Origin: Williamsia sp. 1138 | Lineage (GTDB): Bacteria; Actinomycetota; Actinomycetes; Mycobacteriales; Mycobacteriaceae | NCBI RefSeq assembly: GCF_002095435.2 | Contig: NZ_MJEJ02000030.1 | Coordinates: forward strand, 1 to 64,000 | DNA length: 64,000 nucleotides | Reading direction: 5' to 3' | Shown here: positions 25,916 through 34,034 of the stretch, in pieces | Layout: every line of letters begins with the position of its first letter | How positions within the stretch are numbered: the first letter of the stretch is position 1 | Position numbers and translations under genes: made by a program | The notes under the pieces: model-generated | What the model saw: only the letters and a program-made list of their open reading frames with translations | What the model was told of the DNA's origin: nothing | Databases searched by the model: none

Positions 25916-27325
25916 ATGTCCAAGACCTACGTCGGCGGCCGCCTCCGCCAGCTGCGCTCCGAGCGCGGTATGTCGCAGGTGGCGCTGGCCCAGTCACTGG
26001 AGATCTCGCCCTCGTATCTGAACCAGATCGAGCACGACGCCCGCCCGCTGTCCGTACCGGTGCTGCTCAAGATCAGCGAGGTGTTCGGTGTCGACACGAC
26101 GTTCTTCGACTCTCAGGACAACGCGCGCCTGATCGCCGAGATGCGTGAGGTGGTGATGGACGAGGACGTCGATGCCACCGCTGACGCGCAGGAGATCAGC
26201 GATCTCGTCGCCAGCCACCCCGAGCTCGCGAAGGCGATGGTCAACCTGCACCGCCGGTATCGGATCGCCACCGATCAGTTGGCGGCCGCGACCGACGACC
26301 GCGGCGACGGCAGCATGCGCGGATCCATCTCGGCCCCCCACGAGGAAGTCCGCGACTACTTCTACCAGCGCCACAACTACTTGCACGAACTCGACACCGC
26401 GGCCGAAGAGCTCACCACCCGGATGCGTATGCACTCCGGTGACGTCCGCAGCGAGATCGCCGACCGGCTTCAGACCGTGCACGGTGTCCAGATCGTGCGA
26501 CGGGTCGACCTCGGCGACACGGTGCTGCACCGCTTCGACCCGGAGACCCGGCGCCTGGAGATCTCCGGTCACCTCTCCCCAGGACAGCGGGTGTTCAAAC
26601 TCGCCGCCGAATTGGGGTACCTCGAATGCGGCGACTTGATGAAACAGATGGCCGACGAAGGCAACTTCACCACCGACGAGGCGCGAGCACTGGCGTTACT
26701 CGGTATGGCCAACTACTACGCTGCCGCCGCCGTCCTCCCCTACGCCCAATTCCACGGCGCTGCTGAGGATTATCGTTACGACATCGAACGCTTGTCCGCC
26801 TTCTACGCGGTCTCGTATGAGACGGTGTGCCACCGGTTGTCAACGCTCCAGCGACCCAATCTACGCGGCGTTCCCTTCACCTTCGTCCGGGTCGACCGGG
26901 CGGGAAACATGTCGAAGCGCCAGTCCGCGACCGGTTTTCACTTCTCCAACAGCGGCGGCACCTGCCCGCTGTGGAATGTCTACGAGACCTTCGGGTCCCC
27001 GGGCAAGATCCAAACCCAGATCGCGCAGATGCCCGACGGACGGAACTACCTATGGGTGGCGCGGACCGTTGAGCGCCGCGCTGCGCGATACGGCCAGCCG
27101 GGCAAGACGTTTGCAATCGGACTCGGTTGCGAGCAGCGGCATGCGGCCCGCCTTGTCTACTCGGACGGGCTGGAGATCGGTCCGCAGGCGAACGTCACGC
27201 TGATCGGTGCCGGCTGCCGGGTCTGCGAGCGGGTCAACTGCCCTCAGCGTGCTTTTCCCGCGCTCGGCGCCAAACTCGACATCGACGAGCACCGCAGCAC
27301 CGTCTCGCCGTACCTGGTGCAATGA
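25916..27325 (+). CDS. ramB: RamB-type regulator of acetate metabolism
   Basis: A 469-residue regulator. The N-terminal XRE helix-turn-helix is MSQVALAQSLEISPSYLNQIEHDARPL. An IrrE N-terminal-like region follows (about 210–300, FKLAAELGYLECGDLM). The C-terminal short-chain fatty acyl regulator domain carries three Cys in GAGCRVCERVNCPQ plus more upstream (GLGCEQRHA). In corynebacteria RamB represses acetate and glyoxylate genes and itself. Position beside aceA and the TTTGCAAA site upstream of aceA fit that role. A hairpin follows the stop, before the convergent ABC gene. Confidence 0.92.
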   Translation: MSKTYVGGRLRQLRSERGMSQVALAQSLEISPSYLNQIEHDARPLSVPVLLKISEVFGVDTTFFDSQDNARLIAEMREVVMDEDVDATADAQEISDLVASHPELAKAMVNLHRRYRIATDQLAAATDDRGDGSMRGSISAPHEEVRDYFYQRHNYLHELDTAAEELTTRMRMHSGDVRSEIADRLQTVHGVQIVRRVDLGDTVLHRFDPETRRLEISGHLSPGQRVFKLAAELGYLECGDLMKQMADEGNFTTDEARALALLGMANYYAAAAVLPYAQFHGAAEDYRYDIERLSAFYAVSYETVCHRLSTLQRPNLRGVPFTFVRVDRAGNMSKRQSATGFHFSNSGGTCPLWNVYETFGSPGKIQTQIAQMPDGRNYLWVARTVERRAARYGQPGKTFAIGLGCEQRHAARLVYSDGLEIGPQANVTLIGAGCRVCERVNCPQRAFPALGAKLDIDEHRSTVSPYLVQ

Positions 27326-27358
27326 CCTTCCACTTCTCATACGCGCGTGTGTGGAAGG
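27326..27358. terminator. hairpin between ramB and the ABC ATPase gene
   Basis: CCTTCCAC (27326–27333) pairs perfectly with GTGGAAGG (27351–27358) between two convergent genes. The stem is 8 bp with a 17-base loop; a bidirectional terminator is plausible. Confidence 0.55.
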
Positions 27359-27361
27359 GGC

Positions 27362-28165
27362 TCAGACCGGATCGAGAAGGCGCCGCAGGAACTGCTTCGT
27401 CCGAGCATGTCGCGGATTGGCGATGACCTCTGCCGGCGTCCCCTTCTCGAGTACGGTGCCCCCGTCAGCGAAGAGCACCTGGTTCGCCACCTTCTGCGCG
27501 AACCGGATCTCGTGGGTTACCACGACCATCGTCCAACCCTGCGTGGCAAGGTCTTTCATCACCTCGAGCACCTCACCGACCAGCTCGGGGTCGAGGGCAG
27601 ACGTCGGTTCGTCGAACAACATCAGCAACGGCTTGAGCGCGAGCGCCCTCGCAATCCCCACCCGCTGCTGCTGGCCACCGGACAGTTGGTGTGGGTACTG
27701 ATCCCGTTTCTCCTCCAGGCCCACCTGACGAAGTAGCACTTCGGCCTCGGCCACGAGTTCGTCCCGGTCACGTTTTTGTACGACAAGCGGTCCCTCTAGC
27801 ACGTTCTCGATCACCGTCTTGTGTGGAAACAGGTTGTGCCCCTGGAAGACCATGCCGCTCTGCGCCTGGTAGCGCTTGAGCAAGGCCCTGGGGATCGGGC
27901 GCTGGGAGAAGTCGACCGAGACGTTGCCGATCGTGATCTCTCCGCCGTCCGGCACATCGAGCGCGTTGAGCGAACGCAGGATCGTCGTCTTGCCCGAACC
28001 GGACGGGCCGATGATGGTGGTGACCGAACCCGACGGCACGGTGAAATCGATGCCGCGCAGGACGTGGTTGGCGCCGAACGACTTCTGCAGTCCTGCGACA
28101 GTGACCAGGTCAGGGGCCGGCGGTGCGGGTGTGGATTTGCTCAGGGATGCGGGTGTATCGGTCAT
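27362..28165 (-). CDS. polar amino-acid ABC transporter ATPase
   Basis: A 267-residue ATPase with Walker A GPSGSGKTT, signature LSGGQQQR, Walker B LLMLFDEPTSALDPE and the following H-loop VVVTHEIRF. These are typical of GlnQ/TcyC-type importers. It energises uptake through the fused binding-protein–permease encoded just upstream. The start codon overlaps that gene's stop by 4 bases (ATGA), so the two are translated together. Ligand class is polar amino acid, possibly glutamine or cystine. Confidence 0.95.
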   Translation of the reverse strand: MTDTPASLSKSTPAPPAPDLVTVAGLQKSFGANHVLRGIDFTVPSGSVTTIIGPSGSGKTTILRSLNALDVPDGGEITIGNVSVDFSQRPIPRALLKRYQAQSGMVFQGHNLFPHKTVIENVLEGPLVVQKRDRDELVAEAEVLLRQVGLEEKRDQYPHQLSGGQQQRVGIARALALKPLLMLFDEPTSALDPELVGEVLEVMKDLATQGWTMVVVTHEIRFAQKVANQVLFADGGTVLEKGTPAEVIANPRHARTKQFLRRLLDPV

Positions 28166-29625
28166 TTCGCAACATACCTATCCAGTCGGACTTCGAGACG
28201 GCCCTGGAACGAGGACAGAATCAGGCACACAATCCAGTAGTACACCGCGGCGGTGCCGTAGAGCGCGAAGAACTCGAACGTGGGCGCCGCTGCTATCTGG
28301 GCGGTGCGCAGCAATTCGGTCACCAGGATCGTCGATGCCAACGAGGTGTCCTTCACCAGCGAGATCAAGGTGTTGGAGAGCGGCGGAACCGCGGTGCGCA
28401 GGGCCTGCGGGAGAATGATGCGACGCAGCGCCGTCGCGTAGTTCATCCCGATGGTCTCCGCAGCCTCCCACTGGCCCTTGGGCACGCTGCTGATGGCCGA
28501 TCGAATGATCTCGGCGGCGTAGCCACCTACGTTGAGACTGAAAGCGATTGCTGCGGCGGGGAACGGGTTGATGAGAATGTTCAGCTCAGGCAACGCGTAG
28601 AAGATGATGAACAGTTGCACCAGCAGCGGCGTGCCGCGGATGACCGAGATGTAGAACCGCGCCACCGCAGACAGAGCTCGGTTCTTCGACATCCGCGCCA
28701 ACGCCACACCCAGGGCGATGATCAGTCCGAAGAAGAAACTGACAGCCGTCAGCGGAAGTGTGACCGTCAGCGTCGCCTTCAGCATCGGCCAGAGGTTGTC
28801 GAGGATGAGGTCCCACGTGCTCGGTGCCGTCTTCGGCTCGGACGTGCCCGCCGCATTGGCGTTCAGGTACTGCTGCGAGATCCTCTCCAGCGTTCCGTCG
28901 GCCTTCAGGACGTCCAGCGCGCCGTTGATCTTGTCCATCAAGCCGCTGTCTTTACGGGCGGCAAAGGCCTGCTCGCTGCGCTCCCCGATGTTCGCGGCGA
29001 TCTTGATGCTCGTGTCGCCCGTGGTGGCCTGATACGCCAGCACGGACAGACTGTCGTTCACGGTCGCTTGGACCCGGCCCTGGTTGAGCAGTTTGATCGC
29101 CTGCGTGAAGCCCTCGACGGCCTCGACGTTCGCCCCGGCATCTGCTGCGACCTGCGCCCAGTTGCTGGTCGAGGACTGCGCCGTCGTCTTACCTTTGAGA
29201 TCGGCCAGCGAGGTGATCGAGTTGTCGTCGGCCCTGGTGACGATGACGCCCTCACCGATGGCGTACGGCTGGGACAGGTCGTACTTTGCCTTCCGCTCGT
29301 CGGTGATCGTGACCTGGTTGGCCACTACGTCGAATCGATCTGCCTCGAGCGCGGCGAAGATGGAGTCGAAGGGCGTCTCGACGAACTCGACCTTCAGATT
29401 CAGTTCGTCGGCGACCGCCTTGGCCACGTCGATGTCGTAACCGACCAGTTCGCCTGTTGCCGAGTCGTGATAGCTGAACGGGGCGTAGGTGCCTTCGGTG
29501 CCGACGCGCAGGACCCCCGACTTCTCCACCTTCTCGTATCCGGTGACGTCGCCACCGCCGCCGCAGGCAGCCAGGGTCAGCAGAGCAAAAAGCCCGGCCA
29601 CCAACACCATCAGTATCCGCCGCAC
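28162..29625 (-). CDS. fused amino-acid binding lipoprotein and permease
   Basis: A 487-residue fusion. Signal and lipobox (LLTLAAC) anchor an SBP_bac_3 domain (about residues 35–255: VLRVGTEGTYAPFSYHD, GYDIDVAKAVADELNLKVEFV, DVVANQVTITDERK). A permease domain of the HisM/GlnP type follows (about 275–485) with about five helices and the coupling loop (EAAETIGMNYATALRRIILPQALR). The two functions are usually separate proteins, so one chain here brings the receptor to the channel. It is coupled to the ATPase gene and diverges from the AhpD-like gene. Confidence 0.93.
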   Translation of the reverse strand: MRRILMVLVAGLFALLTLAACGGGGDVTGYEKVEKSGVLRVGTEGTYAPFSYHDSATGELVGYDIDVAKAVADELNLKVEFVETPFDSIFAALEADRFDVVANQVTITDERKAKYDLSQPYAIGEGVIVTRADDNSITSLADLKGKTTAQSSTSNWAQVAADAGANVEAVEGFTQAIKLLNQGRVQATVNDSLSVLAYQATTGDTSIKIAANIGERSEQAFAARKDSGLMDKINGALDVLKADGTLERISQQYLNANAAGTSEPKTAPSTWDLILDNLWPMLKATLTVTLPLTAVSFFFGLIIALGVALARMSKNRALSAVARFYISVIRGTPLLVQLFIIFYALPELNILINPFPAAAIAFSLNVGGYAAEIIRSAISSVPKGQWEAAETIGMNYATALRRIILPQALRTAVPPLSNTLISLVKDTSLASTILVTELLRTAQIAAAPTFEFFALYGTAAVYYWIVCLILSSFQGRLEVRLDRYVAK

Positions 29626-29748
29626 GGGCTACTCCACTCCAGGGATCAGTCGGTCGTTCTGACTGGCCGAACACTAACACCGGGACAGGGCACGCAAAAG
29701 GTTTGCGATCAGTCGTCGCGGGGCGTCGTGTCCGCTAGGTTGGCAGAC

Positions 29749-30279
29749 GTGAGTTCACCACGAATTGCCCCGGGTACGTTCCGCCAACTAGGGCCCTTCA
29801 ACTGGGTGTTCAGCAAGGGGGCGGCGCGTGTGATCGGGGTATCCGACGCGCACATCTTTTCCACCCTCGGCCGGGCGAAGGGTCTGTTTCAGGGCTGGTT
29901 GCACTACTCGAGCCGAATGATGCCCTTCGGCAAGCTGTCTCGGCATTCCACCGAGTTGGTCATCATTCGGACCGCCCATCTACGCGCCTGCGAGTACGAG
30001 CTCGATCACCACAAACGACTGGGCCGACGGGCCGGTATCGACGAGGCAGAGTTCTCGCGGATCCTGCAGGGGCCCGAGGCAGGGTGGACCGGGCTCGACG
30101 AGGTTCTGCTGCGCGCCGTCGACGAGCTGGTCGGCACCAAGGATCTCAGTGACCTGGCGTGGAAAGAGCTGGCCGACCACCTCGATGAACGCGAGTTGAT
30201 CGAGTTCGTCCTGCTTGTCGGACAATATGATTCGCTGGCCACCACCATCGGGACCCTTCGGATCGAACGGGACTTTTGA
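29749..30279 (+). CDS. carboxymuconolactone decarboxylase/AhpD-like protein
   Basis: A 176-residue all-helical protein. The active-site helix RTAHLRACEYELDHHKRLGRRAG carries the family's Glu and His but only one Cys, so a CxxC disulfide reductase activity as in AhpD is unlikely. By position it matches Rv0464c. The GTG at 29749 is chosen; the huge upstream open frame is antisense to the transporter gene. The next gene starts inside its stop codon. Confidence 0.88.
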   Translation: MSSPRIAPGTFRQLGPFNWVFSKGAARVIGVSDAHIFSTLGRAKGLFQGWLHYSSRMMPFGKLSRHSTELVIIRTAHLRACEYELDHHKRLGRRAGIDEAEFSRILQGPEAGWTGLDEVLLRAVDELVGTKDLSDLAWKELADHLDERELIEFVLLVGQYDSLATTIGTLRIERDF

Positions 30280-31022
30280 GCACCGCACTCGAGCGGGCAC
30301 GAGGGTTGCTCGATTCGGCGCGCCTGACCGGACCCGTCGACGACCGCCACGGCTACCTCGACCTCCTCGGTCCGCCGGAGACCGCGGAGAGCAGCACGCT
30401 GTGGGTGATGCAGAACGCGGTGTTCGCCGCCGTGTACGAACGCGCCTGGCGACCGATTTTCACCCGGTTGTACAGCCTCGGGGGCACCTCGGCGGCGAAG
30501 TTCGACCGTCGGTTGGTCACCCACCTCGGCCGCCCCGGGGACCGCACGATCCTCGACGTGGCATGCGGTCCGGGCAATTACACCCGACGTCTGTCCGAAC
30601 GACTGATCGGAGACGGTGTCTGCATCGGCCTCGACTTCTCGGTGCCGATGGTCACCAGGGCGGTCGCCGACAACAGCGGCCACCGGGTGGCTTACGTACG
30701 GGGTGACGCCCACCGGTTGCCATTTCCGGACGGATCGATCGACACCGTCTGCTGCCTGGCGGCGTTGTACCTCATCTCCGATCCGCACGAAGTCATCGAT
30801 GAACTCGCACGGGTGGTCGCGCCTGGGGGTGAGGTCGCCATCTTCACGTCACTTCGAACCCGGCTGACATCCGCACGTGTGGTGAACAAGATCGCCGCCC
30901 GCAGCGGCTACCGGCTGTTCGGTCGCGATGAGGTGACAGACCGGCTTCGCGCGGCCGGCCTGGTCGACGTGGAGCAGACCATCACCGGTCAAGCTCAGTA
31001 CGTGACGGCGCGCAAGCCTTGA
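30276..31022 (+). CDS. class I SAM-dependent methyltransferase
   Basis: A 248-residue methyltransferase. Motif I is ILDVACGPGNYTRRL, the acidic residue lies in CIGLDFSVPMV, and GDAHRLPFPDGSIDTVCCLAALYLISDP follows (Methyltransf_11/UbiE type). Substrate unknown; similar proteins methylate quinones, lipids or small molecules. The TTG start overlaps the AhpD-like gene's stop (TTGA), indicating coupling. It converges with the hydroxylase gene with 29 bases between. Confidence 0.9.
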   Translation: MSTALERARGLLDSARLTGPVDDRHGYLDLLGPPETAESSTLWVMQNAVFAAVYERAWRPIFTRLYSLGGTSAAKFDRRLVTHLGRPGDRTILDVACGPGNYTRRLSERLIGDGVCIGLDFSVPMVTRAVADNSGHRVAYVRGDAHRLPFPDGSIDTVCCLAALYLISDPHEVIDELARVVAPGGEVAIFTSLRTRLTSARVVNKIAARSGYRLFGRDEVTDRLRAAGLVDVEQTITGQAQYVTARKP

Positions 31023-31051
31023 TCTCTTCGTCCGCTCCACGGCGATACGGG

Positions 31052-31750
31052 TCACAGGGCGTGCAAGTTCTTCGCGGTCGGTGATTTCTCGACGCTCTCG
31101 GGGTCGGGGTTCGTGCGCAGCACCCGGTCCGCGGTACCCGAGGTGGTGACCGTGAACCAGTAGTGCTCGTTCTTGTAGTGATGGAACCTGTGGTGGCGCC
31201 AGGTCGCCTTGTACAGACCGCTTTTCGGCTTGTAGTCGGTGTGGATCAGAAAGTGGGTCCACTCGTAGATCAGGCCCAGCACACCGAGCGTCACCATGAA
31301 GGTCAGTCCGAGACCCACCCGGCCGAACGCGAACAAACCCAGGATCAGCGCGAGGGGTAAGACGCCGCAGAGCACCTGCCAGGGAATGAAGATCAGCGGG
31401 ATGCTGCGCGGATCGGCGTGGTGTTCGCGATGCTTGCGCGAGAGCAGCGAATCAACGGTGATCCGGCCGAGAACCTTTGGACGCCAGTGCAGGATGAACA
31501 CGTGTATCAGCCACTCTGTTAGAGGGAACGACAGGATCATCACCACCGGAACGAGGGCATCGGTCCACACCCAGTCTCCGACGGTCACCTTCGCGGCCGC
31601 CGACGCGGTAAGAAATGCCGCGATCATCCACGGCGTGGGGTGCCGCACGAACTCCCGAAAGGCAGACCCGAGCGTCACCGTCCGCCGCTGCTTCCGCAGC
31701 GTGCGCTCGTCGGCCCGCAGGTGCGTACGAGCATCTCGATCAGTCGTCAT
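31052..31750 (-). CDS. membrane fatty-acid hydroxylase-like protein
   Basis: A 232-residue diiron membrane enzyme of the fatty-acid hydroxylase/sterol desaturase superfamily. The His boxes are RKHREHH, HFLIHTDY and WRHHRFHHYKNEH. About four hydrophobic helices surround them (residues about 38–58, 62–85, 115–150). It probably hydroxylates or desaturates a lipid. The ATG at 31750 overlaps the stop of the GntR gene by 11 bases, so it is the second gene of that unit and probably under its control. Confidence 0.9.
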   Translation of the reverse strand: MTTDRDARTHLRADERTLRKQRRTVTLGSAFREFVRHPTPWMIAAFLTASAAAKVTVGDWVWTDALVPVVMILSFPLTEWLIHVFILHWRPKVLGRITVDSLLSRKHREHHADPRSIPLIFIPWQVLCGVLPLALILGLFAFGRVGLGLTFMVTLGVLGLIYEWTHFLIHTDYKPKSGLYKATWRHHRFHHYKNEHYWFTVTTSGTADRVLRTNPDPESVEKSPTAKNLHAL

Positions 31751-32501
31751 CGTCTTCTCCTTCTGGCGACAGCGCTTCCTGCAGAAGCTTCTCCATCTCC
31801 CCGAATGCCGACAGCAACGCCGTGGTGCCCGGTTCGAGCAAGACCGCCGCGGCGCGTGCGGCTGCACCCGCATTGCGGTCGGCGATGGCGTCGACGATCC
31901 TGCGATAACCAGCGGCATTCCCGACCTCGCCGGACAACGCGGAGGCCAAGGCGGGTAACGCGGGCTCGTACGCCGAACGCATCGTGTTGTACATCAGGCG
32001 GAAGGCGATCGAGTCGGCGCCGTCGACGATGGCGTCCCAGAAGTCCAGCGCAGCACGCTGTTGCGCGACGGGGTCCGACAGCTCGACCAGTTGCGCCGCC
32101 GCTGCCCGGGCGACGGCAATCTGGTCCTCGTCGGCGCGCAGCGCTGCCAGTTCGGCGACCTTGGGCCCGATATGGGCCCGAGCCTCCACCACTGACCGCG
32201 CAACAGCGACGTCGAGTTCACCGCCACGGATGAGCAGCTTCGGGAGTAGGTCGAGGCCACCGAAGCGTCGGACGTCTCGAACTGTGGTGCCACCGCCCTG
32301 CCGGATGGTGACCAGCCCGGCCGCGGCGACCCGCTTCATCGCTTCACGCACCGCCGGCCGGGACACACCGAGCACCTTGGCGAGCTCCCGCTCGCTCGGA
32401 AGGTTCTGACCTGCAGGAAGCTCGCCACTCAGCACGCCTTCGACGATCTGCTCGAAGACATCCCCAGGCACGCTGCGGTGCTCGATCGGTTGGAACGCCA
32501 T
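31740..32501 (-). CDS. GntR/FadR-family regulator
   Basis: A 253-residue regulator. The winged helix (QIVEGVLSGELPAGQNLPSERELAKVLGVSRPAVREAMKRV) is typical of the FadR group, followed by an FCD-type all-helical ligand domain (about 85–235). The end is acidic (SPEGEDDDD). It is in an operon with the membrane hydroxylase and divergent from an amidase. A TGGTCTTACCA site lies in the shared promoter and fits a FadR-group operator. It probably represses both sides in the absence of an organic acid ligand. Confidence 0.92.
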   Translation of the reverse strand: MAFQPIEHRSVPGDVFEQIVEGVLSGELPAGQNLPSERELAKVLGVSRPAVREAMKRVAAAGLVTIRQGGGTTVRDVRRFGGLDLLPKLLIRGGELDVAVARSVVEARAHIGPKVAELAALRADEDQIAVARAAAAQLVELSDPVAQQRAALDFWDAIVDGADSIAFRLMYNTMRSAYEPALPALASALSGEVGNAAGYRRIVDAIADRNAGAAARAAAVLLEPGTTALLSAFGEMEKLLQEALSPEGEDDDD

Positions 32502-32522
32502 GGCCTCACCGTAGAAGTCCAG

Positions 32523-32548
32523 TGGTCATAGGTCAAGTGGTCTTACCA
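32523..32548. promoter_or_regulatory. GntR operator candidate
   Basis: TGGTCTTACCA (32538–32548) is a TGGTnnnACCA palindrome, and a second half-site AGTGGTCA lies at 32521–32528. Both fall in the divergent spacer between the GntR gene and the amidase gene. FadR-group regulators often bind TGGTnnnACCA-like sites. Confidence 0.55.
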
Positions 32549-32589
32549 ATTGCGGGCTATTGCTGTGAGTCTGGGTTACCGTGTCAGCC

Positions 32590-34023
32590 ATGACTGAGCG
32601 CACGCATGTTCACGCCTTCGGCGACGATGCTTTGGGAGACCTCGACGCCACCGGTGTCGCCGCCGCGATCGCGTCCGGCGACATCAGCGCCAGGGAGGCG
32701 GCACAGGCCGCCATCGCTCGGGCGGAGCTGGTCAATCCGGCGCTCAACGCGCTCGCACTGCGGGACTTCGACCGGGCGCTCGAGGCCGCGGATACGCCTG
32801 CGGCAGGCGCCTTCTCCGGCGTACCGACCTTCATCAAGGACAACACCGACCTCTATGGCCTTCCGACCGGCCACGGATCACAGGCAGTGCAGCCGACGGC
32901 GAAGAGAAAGACCGAACCATTTGCCGAGCAGTACCTGTCCACCGGGATGACGATGCTCGGCAAGACGACACTGCCCGAGTTCGGCTTCAACGCGACGACC
33001 GAATACCAGTCCCTGCCGCCGACCCGGAACCCGTGGAACACCGGCTTCTCGAGTGGCGCGTCGTCGGGCGGTTCCGCGGCTTTCGTGGCCGCGGGTGTCG
33101 TACCCATCGCGCACGCCAACGATGGCGGCGGATCGATCCGGATCCCCGCCGCCGCATGCGGTCTGGTCGGGTTGAAACTGACGCGCGGTCGCGAGGTTCA
33201 ATCACTGCAGGGCAAGCAGATGCCGGTCGACATCATCTCCAACGGTGCAGTCACCCGCACCGTCCGGGACACTGCGGCGTTCGTCGCTGCACTCGAGAAG
33301 TTCCGACCGGCCCCGAAGCTGAAGCCGGTTGGCGAGGTTGCCGGACCGTCGAGCCGACGCCTGAAGATCGGGCTGATCACCGACTCGATCGCCGGCGATC
33401 CCACCGACGCCGACACCGCCGCCGCGGTCTTGCACACCGCCGAACTGCTGACGTCGTTGGGCCACGACGTCGTCGATTTCGCCGTCCCGACCGACCACAC
33501 CTTCGTGCGCGACTTCGTCCACTACTGGGCACTGATGGCGTTCAGCACCCAGTACTTCGGGAAGGTGGTCACCGGGGATCCGTTCGACCGATCGAAGACC
33601 GATGCCCTGACGAAGGGGTTGGCCCGCAACTTCATCCGGAAACCATGGCTCACGCCGCTGTCCATCCGCGGGCTCAAACGCAGCGAGATCCGTTACCGCG
33701 AAGCGTTCGAGAACCTCGACGTCGTCTTGTCCCCTGTGTTGGGTCACACCACCCCGGAGCTGGGCTTCCTCTCACCGGCCGCCGGATTCGACGTGATGTT
33801 CCCCCGCCTGGTCAACTACGTCAGCTTCACCCCGCTGAACAACGCCGCCGGCGGACCGGCCATTTCCCTACCTCTCGGCCGCACCACCAATGGGCTGCCG
33901 ATCGGCGTCCACTTCTCCGCGGCCCACGGTGATGAGCGGACCCTGCTGGAGCTGGCGTTCGAACTCGAAGCCGCGCAACCTTTTGCCCGGATACAGGACC
34001 AGCACGCGACCGGACCCGCCTGA
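32590..34023 (+). CDS. amidase (amidase signature family)
   Basis: A 477-residue Ser-cisSer-Lys amidase. Lys lies in VPTFIKDNTDL, and the signature GFSSGASSGGSAAFVAAG and GGGSIRIPAAACGLVGLK hold the two Ser. Substrate is unknown; this family hydrolyses amides and related bonds in the cytoplasm. The start could also be a GTG three codons upstream. It diverges from the GntR regulator, whose probable operator lies between, and converges with the RecQ gene with 11 bases between stops. Confidence 0.92.
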   Translation: MTERTHVHAFGDDALGDLDATGVAAAIASGDISAREAAQAAIARAELVNPALNALALRDFDRALEAADTPAAGAFSGVPTFIKDNTDLYGLPTGHGSQAVQPTAKRKTEPFAEQYLSTGMTMLGKTTLPEFGFNATTEYQSLPPTRNPWNTGFSSGASSGGSAAFVAAGVVPIAHANDGGGSIRIPAAACGLVGLKLTRGREVQSLQGKQMPVDIISNGAVTRTVRDTAAFVAALEKFRPAPKLKPVGEVAGPSSRRLKIGLITDSIAGDPTDADTAAAVLHTAELLTSLGHDVVDFAVPTDHTFVRDFVHYWALMAFSTQYFGKVVTGDPFDRSKTDALTKGLARNFIRKPWLTPLSIRGLKRSEIRYREAFENLDVVLSPVLGHTTPELGFLSPAAGFDVMFPRLVNYVSFTPLNNAAGGPAISLPLGRTTNGLPIGVHFSAAHGDERTLLELAFELEAAQPFARIQDQHATGPA

Positions 34024-34034
34024 TCTCCAGACGG

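Noticed and set aside
28123-29748. Long plus-strand extension of the AhpD-like frame
   Set aside because: Antisense to the binding-protein–permease gene; only the last 176 codons have family resemblance.
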